Shown piece by piece: positions 50,571 through 57,931 of a stretch of 64,000 bases of DNA. The stretch is from JAFLBI01 sp964616465. GTDB taxonomy: Bacteria > Bacteroidota > Bacteroidia > Chitinophagales > Chitinophagaceae. The notes under the pieces are model-generated. The model was not told the origin of the DNA and made no database searches. It worked only from the letters and a program-made list of their open reading frames with translations. Location of the stretch: the NCBI GenBank assembly GCA_964616465.1, contig CAZTTO010000006.1, positions 119,458-183,457 on the forward strand, given 5' to 3'. Positions within the stretch are counted from its first letter, which is position 1. The number at the start of each line of letters is the position of its first letter. Position numbers and translations under genes: made by a program.

Positions 50571-52196
50571 TTATGCGTACATTTCCTCACGCAATTCCTT
50601 CACCCTTTTATCCTCCATATACTCGTCAAAGGTCATTAAGCGATCAATAATGCCCTTAGGAGTGAGCTCAATAATACGATTAGCCACTGTTTGCATAAAA
50701 GTATGGTCATGAGAAGTCATGAGTACAATTCCTGGGAACATTTGACAGCCATCGTTGAATGCCTGGATACTTTCAAGATCAAGGTGGTTCGTAGGTTGAT
50801 CAAGTATTATGAGGTTAGGGCTTTGCAACATCATTCGGCTGAGCATGCAACGCACTTTCTCTCCCCCACTCAACACATTCGTTTTTTTCATAATATCATC
50901 GCCGCTAAACAACATTTTACCTAAAAAACCTCTTAAAAAAGGCTCGTCTGCATCTGTTACATGCGATGGAACAAACTGACGCAGCCACTCCATAAGTGTT
51001 AATCCCTCAGCAAAAAACTCACTGTTTTCTTGTGGTAAATAGGCTTTAGTAATGGTGGTTCCCCACTCAAATGATCCAGCAGCAGCAGGAAAACTTCCTT
51101 CGATGGTTTCAAAGAAGCGAGTAACAGCTAGCGGATCTTTGCTTAAGAATGCAATTTTTTCTCCTTTATTAACGCTGAAGCTCACTTTATCGAACAATAC
51201 ACGGCCATCAACTTCCTGACGTAGGTTTTCAACATTTAATATTTGATTACCTACTTCACGCAATGGTTGGAAGATAATTCCAGGATATTTTCTGTTGGAA
51301 GGTTCAATTTCTTCAATTGTAAGTTTCTCCAATGCCTTTTTACGAGAGGTAGCCTGCTTACTTTTAGAAGCGTTTGCAGAGAATCGAGCAATAAAGTCGA
51401 GCAAGGCTTGTCGCTTTTCTTCTACTTTCTTATTCTTATCAGAAATTTGACGAGCCATCAACTGCGAAGACTCGTACCAGAAAGTATAGTTACCAGTAAA
51501 GATTTTGATTTTAGCACGATCTACATCTGCTACGTGCGTACAAACCTGATCGAGAAAGTGACGGTCGTGGCTCACTACCAAAACAATACTTTCGAAATCG
51601 GCCAAGAAATTTTCTAACCATCCAATTGTTTCAATATCCAATCCATTGGTAGGTTCATCCAACAATAATATATCGGGATTGCCAAATAGAGCTTGCGCTA
51701 ATAATACACGCACTTTCAAATTAGCAGGAATATCTTTCAGCAAACTAGCATGAAACTCCTCTCCCACACCTAAACTACTTAACAAACTAGCTGCATCACT
51801 TTCTGCGGTATACCCACCCATTTCACCAAACTCAGCCTCCAATTCACCTGCACGAATACCATCTTCTTCAGTAAAGTCTTCTTTCAAGTAAATAGCATCT
51901 TTCTCGTGCATTACTTCCCACATTTTTTTGTGGCCCATTAGCACAGTATTCAACACAGTACTCTCATCAAACTCAAAATGGTTCTGACGAAGTACAGCCA
52001 TACGTTCACCAGGAGATATTTCTACAGTTCCTTTATTCGGTTCAATTTCACCACTTAAAACTTTTAAGAAGGTACTTTTTCCTGCACCATTGGCACCAAT
52101 AATGCCATAGCAGTTACCTTTTATAAAATTGAGGTTAACCTCATCGAACAAAACTCTTTTACCAAAAGCGAGGGATACGTTTTTTACACTAAGCAT
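50571..52196 (-). CDS. ABC-F family ATPase
   Basis: 541 residues, two nucleotide-binding domains joined by a charged linker (about 240-300), no membrane segments: an ABC-F protein, probably ribosome-associated. NBD1 is complete (GANGAGKSTFLKVLSG, ILLLDEPTNGLD), although its signature is degenerate (DIPANLKVRVLLAQ). NBD2 keeps LSGGEKVRCMLSRMM but has no normal P-loop (AFLSKDPLAVTRFFETI in its place) and carries a glutamine, LDQPTNHLD, where the catalytic glutamate is expected. NBD2 is therefore likely to bind poorly or not hydrolyse ATP; other Bacteroidota members may share this. TACTTTTG lies at 52220-52227 upstream. Confidence 0.9.
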   Translation of the reverse strand: MLSVKNVSLAFGKRVLFDEVNLNFIKGNCYGIIGANGAGKSTFLKVLSGEIEPNKGTVEISPGERMAVLRQNHFEFDESTVLNTVLMGHKKMWEVMHEKDAIYLKEDFTEEDGIRAGELEAEFGEMGGYTAESDAASLLSSLGVGEEFHASLLKDIPANLKVRVLLAQALFGNPDILLLDEPTNGLDIETIGWLENFLADFESIVLVVSHDRHFLDQVCTHVADVDRAKIKIFTGNYTFWYESSQLMARQISDKNKKVEEKRQALLDFIARFSANASKSKQATSRKKALEKLTIEEIEPSNRKYPGIIFQPLREVGNQILNVENLRQEVDGRVLFDKVSFSVNKGEKIAFLSKDPLAVTRFFETIEGSFPAAAGSFEWGTTITKAYLPQENSEFFAEGLTLMEWLRQFVPSHVTDADEPFLRGFLGKMLFSGDDIMKKTNVLSGGEKVRCMLSRMMLQSPNLIILDQPTNHLDLESIQAFNDGCQMFPGIVLMTSHDHTFMQTVANRIIELTPKGIIDRLMTFDEYMEDKRVKELREEMYA

Positions 52197-52301
52197 ACTC
52201 TATTTTCTAAATCAGGGCGCAAAAGTACAGTTTCAGTTTGGTTTGAAGTGAATTGAAATGAATCTGTTCTTAATTTGAAGCGCATTTACTAATTTTCCGC
52301 C

Positions 52302-53732
52302 ATGAGGCTATCTACTTTTGTCCGAATCCTATTTTGCTTGTTTTTGCCTTTTTCATCAATTGCGCAACACCAGTCAGAGGAGAATATTGTTGAACTTCAA
52401 ATGGATCAGTGGAGTTCTTGGAAATATGAGAAATCCTTTAATATCAATGAGTTTGGACAACCCATTCAAGCGCAACAACCTATTTCCATTTTATTAAGTC
52501 CAAGTAGAATTAAAATTGAAAATATTGCACCTTTCTTAAGTTTTTCTGCAAGGTGGGAAGACGAAAGCTTAGATGCAGGGAAAAATGCAGAATTGTGGAT
52601 TCGCTTTTCGCGCGACAGTTTAAAATGGGGAAGCTGGAAGATGGTAACAGCATCGGGACATGCAGAATCAGGACAATCGGTGGCAGTATCGGCGCTTGAT
52701 TTTCTTCCGCCACATTACCGCTTCTATCAAATTAGAATTGTTTCAAATAAATTGAAAAAGGGGCAATCCATCCAACGCTTGCAACTCAATTTTTTTAGTC
52801 CGGGTAACATTACTTACGAAACAACTTCTACCACAAACACTAACCTTCAATCTAATACTGAAGTCAATAACACTTGTGCTTGTCCACTACCCTCTTTTGT
52901 GAACCGAGTTGGCTGGGGAAATCCGCAAGGAGCAAATTCTGTGATTACCGGCACACCCACCATTACGCACATGGTAGTACACCATTCAGCAGGCAGCAAT
53001 GTTTCAACCAATTGGGCAGCGGTTGTATTGAGCATTCATCAATTTCATATTACAACTAGTGGCTTTTCTGATATTGGTTATAATTGGCTTATTGCACCTG
53101 ATGGAACTCTATTTGAAGGTCGAAGAAACAATGGACAAGATGTAACCGGTGCGCATTTTTGTGGTTTCAATGCAGGTACAATGGGTATTTGTATGATTGG
53201 CACTTACAGTTCAGAAACCATAACAAATGAAGCAAGAAATACCTTAACTCGATTATTAGGATGGCGAGCTTGTCAAAGTAACATTGACCCTACTACGAGT
53301 AGTTTTCATAATAGTAGCAATAGAATTCTCAACCATATTGCTGGACATAGAGATGGTTGTGCAACGGAATGTCCTGGTACACAATTATATGGTCAACTCA
53401 CTGCTATTCGTACTGGTGTGCGCGATTATATTCAAGGGGGATGTGTGGTGACTTCACTTCCAAATTATAACCTTCAGCAATTGGTGCAAATTATTCCCAA
53501 TCCAACACAAAATGGCATTACACAGTTAATTGTGAATAGTCCGCAACGACAAACATTACAATATCGCCTTATTACACAAGAAGGACAGGTATTGTACCAA
53601 TCGCCGCGAGAGTGGGTGCAAGGAACATGGCAAAAAAGCATTACAGCATTATCGAACCAAGCATCTGGGTGGTATTATCTTCAAGTATTTATTGGAAAAG
53701 AACAGATTACAAAACTTGTAATTAAGCCATAG
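52302..53732 (+). CDS. Secreted N-acetylmuramoyl-L-alanine amidase/PGRP-like with T9SS sorting domain
   Basis: 476 residues. Signal peptide (LSTFVRILFCLFLPFSSIAQ); a beta-rich N-terminal part (25-190); an Amidase_2/peptidoglycan-recognition domain (about 200-370) with ITHMVVHHSAG (H227/H228), GYNWLIAPDGTLFEG, GAHFCGFNAGTMGICMIG and GHRDGCATECPG (H349, C357) forming the zinc site. The C-terminus (about 395-476; IIPNPTQNGITQLIVN, GWYYLQVFIGKEQITKLVI) is a type A T9SS C-terminal domain, so it should be secreted and anchored or released by the type IX system. It converges with tsaD without spacer. Confidence 0.9.
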   Translation: MRLSTFVRILFCLFLPFSSIAQHQSEENIVELQMDQWSSWKYEKSFNINEFGQPIQAQQPISILLSPSRIKIENIAPFLSFSARWEDESLDAGKNAELWIRFSRDSLKWGSWKMVTASGHAESGQSVAVSALDFLPPHYRFYQIRIVSNKLKKGQSIQRLQLNFFSPGNITYETTSTTNTNLQSNTEVNNTCACPLPSFVNRVGWGNPQGANSVITGTPTITHMVVHHSAGSNVSTNWAAVVLSIHQFHITTSGFSDIGYNWLIAPDGTLFEGRRNNGQDVTGAHFCGFNAGTMGICMIGTYSSETITNEARNTLTRLLGWRACQSNIDPTTSSFHNSSNRILNHIAGHRDGCATECPGTQLYGQLTAIRTGVRDYIQGGCVVTSLPNYNLQQLVQIIPNPTQNGITQLIVNSPQRQTLQYRLITQEGQVLYQSPREWVQGTWQKSITALSNQASGWYYLQVFIGKEQITKLVIKP

Positions 53733-54758
53733 TTACCAACCTGCTCTAGCGCTTGGACTAGCATTGAGACCAACAAATTCTTTTGCAAGAAACTTATGAT
53801 GTGCAGTAATTGCAATCATACCGGCATTATCTGTACAATAATCAAACGGAGGAACAAAGGTTTGCCATTTCAGTTTCTTTCCAGTTTCCAAAAGTGCAGC
53901 ACGTAGCCCACGATTGGCACTTACGCCTCCAGCTAAACACACACGTTGAATACCCGTTTCTTTTACTGCTTTTTTCAACTGACGCATTAAAACAGATACG
54001 ATGGCGTGTTGCAAAGAAGCACAAATATCAGCCATGTTATTCTCTAAAAAATTTGGATCATTGGCTTGATGATCACGAATGAAATACAAAACGGATGTTT
54101 TTAATCCGCTAAAAGAAAAATTTAAACCAGGTACTTGCGGTTGTGCAAATTGGAATGCCTTTGGATTTCCATCTGCCGCATAGCGATCAATAAGCGGTCC
54201 GCCCGGATAAGGAAGTCCCAACATTTTAGCAGCTTTATCGAATGCTTCGCCTGCTGCATCATCTATGGTTTCACCAATCACTTCCAAATGAAGGGGTGTA
54301 TGTGCCAAGACCAACTGTGTGTGTCCACCACTTACTGTTAAGCATAAAAAAGGAAAATCAGGTGCAGGATCTTGCAAGAGATTTGCCAAAACATGTGCTT
54401 GCATATGATGCACTGCAATCAACGGCTTATTCCAAGCAAGCGCCAGCGATTTAGCAAACTGAGCTCCAACTAGTAAACTGCCGATTAGACCGGGTGCTTC
54501 TGTAAAAGCAATAGCATCTATGCTTTGCCAAGAGAGTTTTATTTCAAGAGATTCATTAGCAACAGCAAGTGATTTTTCTACAACTGGAATAATATTCTCC
54601 ATGTGTGCTCTACTTGCTAATTCAGGCACTACTCCGCCATATGCTGCATGTACTTCTTGAGAAGCGATCACATTTGACAACACATTACCGCCAACAGCAA
54701 TTGAAGCAGATGTTTCATCACAAGAAGATTCTATAGCTAAAATAACAGGAGATTGCAT
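53733..54758 (-). CDS. tsaD: tRNA N6-threonylcarbamoyladenosine transferase subunit TsaD
   Basis: 341 residues from MQSPVILAIESSCDETSASI; a frame back to 54779 is rejected because the ATG at 54758 sits 4 nt after a consensus -7 box. Transfers threonylcarbamoyl to A37 of ANN-reading tRNAs with TsaB and TsaE. Metal ligands H118 and H122 in HHMQAHVLANL; other motifs SGGHTQLVLA, GLPYPGGPLIDRYA, LNFSFSGLKTSV and LAGGVSANRGLR. tsaB and tsaE are not adjacent. Confidence 0.97.
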   Translation of the reverse strand: MQSPVILAIESSCDETSASIAVGGNVLSNVIASQEVHAAYGGVVPELASRAHMENIIPVVEKSLAVANESLEIKLSWQSIDAIAFTEAPGLIGSLLVGAQFAKSLALAWNKPLIAVHHMQAHVLANLLQDPAPDFPFLCLTVSGGHTQLVLAHTPLHLEVIGETIDDAAGEAFDKAAKMLGLPYPGGPLIDRYAADGNPKAFQFAQPQVPGLNFSFSGLKTSVLYFIRDHQANDPNFLENNMADICASLQHAIVSVLMRQLKKAVKETGIQRVCLAGGVSANRGLRAALLETGKKLKWQTFVPPFDYCTDNAGMIAITAHHKFLAKEFVGLNASPSARAGW

Positions 54759-54762
54759 AAGG

Positions 54763-54794
54763 CAAAAGTAGATAATCACATTCCAGTTTGCAAA
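54763..54794 (-). promoter_or_regulatory. tsaD promoter, apparently leaderless
   Basis: Minus-strand TTTG (54794-54791), exactly 20 nt, TACTTTTG (54770-54763), then 4 nt to ATG (54758). Transcription starting just past the -7 box would begin at or beside the start codon. The -33 TTTG lies inside the palindrome GTTTGCAAAC (54786-54795). Confidence 0.75.
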
Positions 54795-54820
54795 CCTAAG
54801 CTAGCGCGAGTCTGTAATTC
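54785..54820 (+). repeat. Repeat family B, degenerate copy
   Basis: AGTTTGCAAACCTAAGCTAG followed by CGCGAGTCTG: shares the AAACC..GCTAGC and GCGAGT elements with the copies at 55496-55637. Confidence 0.45.
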
Positions 54821-55012
54821 GATCAACTTCTTAACTCCCCTATCATATTTCTCTACCGAGAGCTCATTTATCGTAAGATTTATACAGTAAATACCTACGA
54901 ACACCTTTATAATTGAGTAAAATTCGAACTAACAGCAAATTAACCATGTACTCTAATAAGCATTTGTTAGCTTCGAATTGCAAAAATTTCAACATCAACC
55001 CAAGAGGAAAAC

Positions 55013-55477
55013 ATGAAACAATTAATCGACCGTCCAAATATTACAGAAGTTACACAACCTAAACTACATAAAGCTTACACTCAATTAAATCAATTGTTAT
55101 ACGCATTGAAAACAAAAATGCTACCTTCAGAAACATCCAATATAATAGATCAGGCAATTAATGAAATTAATGCTATTGCAGATTCAGATCGTTTATTGAT
55201 TAAGAAAGTAAAAGAAAAGCAAAATGCCATTATTAAACTTCTGGAGAAGCAGCACAAGATTGTCCCCAAAAACTACTACAGAAACCTTTGGATGGTTGTT
55301 GGCATGTCGGCTTTTGGCTTACCCATTGGTGTAGCATTTGGAATGAGTATTGGTAACATAGCAATGCTTGGCATTGGTATGCCTATTGGTATGGCAATTG
55401 GAATTGGAGTAGGTTCAAGTTTGGATAAAAAAGCGTTAGAAGAAGGCCGTCAACTCGATTTTGAAGTTAAGATGTAA
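55013..55477 (+). CDS. Hypothetical protein with glycine-rich membrane segment
   Basis: 154 residues. The N-terminal 90 residues are helical and charged (probable coiled coil, KVKEKQNAIIKLLEKQHK); two hydrophobic Gly/Ile/Met-rich stretches follow (about 93-112 and 118-137; FGMSIGNIAMLGIGMPIG), then a short acidic tail. The GxxxG-rich helices suggest oligomerisation in the membrane. No family recognised. It lies between repeat copies; no promoter of the usual type was recognised. Confidence 0.55.
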   Translation: MKQLIDRPNITEVTQPKLHKAYTQLNQLLYALKTKMLPSETSNIIDQAINEINAIADSDRLLIKKVKEKQNAIIKLLEKQHKIVPKNYYRNLWMVVGMSAFGLPIGVAFGMSIGNIAMLGIGMPIGMAIGIGVGSSLDKKALEEGRQLDFEVKM

Positions 55478-55495
55478 TTACATAAGCTATTCGTT

Positions 55496-55540
55496 GGCAC
55501 AAGTTAAAAACTTGCGCTAGCAGCGTTTGTAACTCGTGCC
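55496..55540 (+). repeat. Repeat family B, copy with GGCAC inverted ends
   Basis: 45-bp unit beginning GGCACAAGTT and ending AACTCGTGCC (inverted ends with one mismatch), with an internal hairpin CAAGTTAAAAACTTG followed by CGCTAGCAG. Confidence 0.65.
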
Positions 55541-55597
55541 AATACTTCTCTATTATATTTTTTTAAAGCGCGAGTTTGTAACATCTGATTAAATTAA

Positions 55598-55637
55598 GCA
55601 CAGGTTACAAACCTGCGCTAGCAGTGCAACTCGTGCC
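55598..55637 (+). repeat. Repeat family B, second copy
   Basis: GCACAGGTTACAAACCTG followed by CGCTAGCAGTGC and AACTCGTGCC. Same order of elements as 55496-55540; a further fragment GCGCGAGTTTGTAAC lies at 55568-55582. Confidence 0.65.
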
Positions 55638-55643
55638 ACTCAT

Positions 55644-56891
55644 TTACTTCGACCTTATTGCAACCACTGGATTCATTTTTGCTGCAATTCTAGCCGGAAT
55701 GATACCGGAAATAATTCCTAATATTATACAAATGCTGAGTGCTAAAATGATAATATTAGGCGCTATAAATATTGGGAAAGGAAGCACCGAACTCAATATC
55801 AAGGATAATAACCATACCAACAACAAACCTACTAGTCCACCAATAATACAGAGAAACGCACTTTCCAATAAAAACTCGGTTAATATGGTTCTGCTTTTTG
55901 CGCCAATTGCTTTCTTCAATCCAATTTGACTGGTCCTTTCACGTACAGTTACAAACATAATATTGGCTACACCAAATGCTCCAACTATCAAACTCAATCC
56001 TGCAATTGCCCAGCCCCCTGCATTAACAGAACCAAAAAAACTACTTGCTTGTTCGCTGAACTGAGCCACATCATTACAAGAGAAATTTACTTCATCGCGC
56101 GGACTTAACTTACGAACTTGACGCATAATGCCGGTTAACTCTTCAGCCAAAGCTTTTGAAGAAGTACCCGACTTACCCTGCACCATGATAAAAGGATTGC
56201 TGAACTTAGGGTCGTAGACCGATGCGAAATAGCGTTGTGGAATGATTAATGCACGATCATAATCAAATCCGCCCACCAAGCTTTGACCTTGTTTTTGTAT
56301 GATACCAGTGATATACACTTTCTTACCATTGAAATCAACCAGCTTACCCAATGCTTTTTCTGGCTTACCAAACAAATCCTCCGCATTCAAATACCCTAAA
56401 ACACCAACAGCAGCACCTCTTGTAAACTCAGCGTCATTAATGTAACGCCCAAACTGAATATCTATGGTTTGAATTTGGTTATAGTCTTCTGTTACACCAA
56501 ACAAACTCACACCAGAAAGCTGGTTATCGGTATAAATGAGGTTTACATTTGTTGAATTCACAAAAGCAGCATGTGAAGCTAAGGTTGAGCGGGTTTGAAT
56601 AAACCGCATTTCCTCAATCTTCATATCAGGGCGCTTCATGAATTTCCACCAAGGATACTCAGAACCTCCACCGTAATCCCATTTATCAATGTAAATTGTA
56701 TTTGACCCAAGCGACTTAATATCGGTTTGCACTTTCCTTTCCAAACTATCAACTGTTGCCAATACGCCAATAATGCAAAAAATACCAATTGTTATTCCAA
56801 ATAAGGATAAAAATGTACGAAGCTTATTCACACGTAATTCTTGAATAGCCATCAAGAAACTGTTCCAAAGTATAGTGAGTAATTTAAGCAT
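55644..56891 (-). CDS. ABC transporter permease, MacB/FtsX type
   Basis: 415 residues from ATG 56891 (MLKLLTILWNSFLMAI); starts at 56906 or 56987 would add residues before the first helix. One N-terminal helix (about 20-44: FLSLFGITIGIFCIIGVLAT), a large periplasmic MacB core domain (about 45-290), and three C-terminal helices within the FtsX domain (INAGGWAIAGLSLIVGAFGVA-type segment, RTSQIGLKKAIGAKSRTIL, and two further helices at about 345-400). Works with a cytosolic ATPase in tripartite export of lipoproteins, peptides or drugs; the ATPase gene is not adjacent. Confidence 0.9.
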   Translation of the reverse strand: MLKLLTILWNSFLMAIQELRVNKLRTFLSLFGITIGIFCIIGVLATVDSLERKVQTDIKSLGSNTIYIDKWDYGGGSEYPWWKFMKRPDMKIEEMRFIQTRSTLASHAAFVNSTNVNLIYTDNQLSGVSLFGVTEDYNQIQTIDIQFGRYINDAEFTRGAAVGVLGYLNAEDLFGKPEKALGKLVDFNGKKVYITGIIQKQGQSLVGGFDYDRALIIPQRYFASVYDPKFSNPFIMVQGKSGTSSKALAEELTGIMRQVRKLSPRDEVNFSCNDVAQFSEQASSFFGSVNAGGWAIAGLSLIVGAFGVANIMFVTVRERTSQIGLKKAIGAKSRTILTEFLLESAFLCIIGGLVGLLLVWLLSLILSSVLPFPIFIAPNIIILALSICIILGIISGIIPARIAAKMNPVVAIRSK

Positions 56892-57101
56892 ATTGTAAAT
56901 GTACATGAGATCTGTTGAATGGCTAGGTCCTTTATGTAAACGGCTGCTTATTTGTTTAAACCCTCCTTTGAAAAGGATTAGCTGCATAAAACAAGGCCAT
57001 TTTTTTGCAAAAATCTTGTCAACAATTCAGAAACAAAATACGTTATCACTTTTAGGAATAAAAAAAGACCTATAGAAAAGGGATGGCATTGATGCAGGCG
57101 T

Positions 57102-57109
57102 TATTTTTG
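57102..57109 (+). promoter_or_regulatory. -7 element for sdhC
   Basis: TATTTTTG matches TAnnTTTG; the ATG follows 31 nt later. No clear -33 TTTG. Confidence 0.45.
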
Positions 57110-57140
57110 CAAGCATCAATCATTTTAGCAAATTACCACT

Positions 57141-57830
57141 ATGACTTGGAAAGAAACTTTTACATCATCGGTTGGACAGAAACTAGTAATGGGATTAACA
57201 GGTATTTTCCTAATTAGCTTCTTGATTGTTCACGTAGGCATAAATGCTTGTGTGTTTGCCAACGACGGCGGGGAAATGTTCAACAAAGCTGCTCATTTTA
57301 TGGGTAGCACTGTTTTAATCCGTATCATGGAAGTAGGATTGTTCGCTGGTATTATTTTGCACATAGTGCAGGGCTATATGTTGGAAGCTAAGAACAGAGC
57401 TGCTCGTGGAACTGCTTACGCTGTTTCTTACAAGCAGGGCAGCAAATGGTACAGCCGCAGCATGGGCTTATTGGGAACATTAATTTTGTTGTTCTTAGTA
57501 ATGCACCTCTACCATTTTTGGGTGCCAGCCCGCTTTACTGGACATGAAGCTATGCCTAACATCCTAGTAGGTGGTGTTGAAATGCATGATATGTATAATC
57601 TAATGAAAGTGACTTTTGAATCTCCAATTCCTGTTGTGGTATACACATTGGGATGTATTTCTTTAGCCTATCATTTGGCACATGGTTTCCAAAGTGCATT
57701 TAAAACAGTGGGTGTGCACAACAAACGCTATAATGCTATGCTCATTTCTTTAGGATATGGTTTCTCGATAATTGTTCCTTTGGTATTTATTGCAATGCCT
57801 TTGGCATTTCATTTTGGTTGGTTGCAATAA
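57141..57830 (+). CDS. sdhC: Succinate dehydrogenase cytochrome b subunit
   Basis: 229-residue membrane anchor of complex II (or fumarate reductase), with five hydrophobic helices and histidines placed for two haem b groups (LIVHVGINACVF, GIILHIVQGYML, MHLYHFWVPARF, LAYHLAHGFQSAF), the Bacteroidota single-subunit, dihaem arrangement. Passes electrons between the Fe-S subunit and quinone. It is the first gene of sdhC-sdhA-sdhB; sdhA starts 101 bp later. Confidence 0.95.
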   Translation: MTWKETFTSSVGQKLVMGLTGIFLISFLIVHVGINACVFANDGGEMFNKAAHFMGSTVLIRIMEVGLFAGIILHIVQGYMLEAKNRAARGTAYAVSYKQGSKWYSRSMGLLGTLILLFLVMHLYHFWVPARFTGHEAMPNILVGGVEMHDMYNLMKVTFESPIPVVVYTLGCISLAYHLAHGFQSAFKTVGVHNKRYNAMLISLGYGFSIIVPLVFIAMPLAFHFGWLQ

Positions 57831-57931
57831 GCACAGGTGTTGAAGTGTGCGACGCAACGGAAGCTAAATTGAAGAACAAAAGCTGGGAACCCTAAAAAAA
57901 AGAATAAACTTCATACGATAAATTTTAGAAT

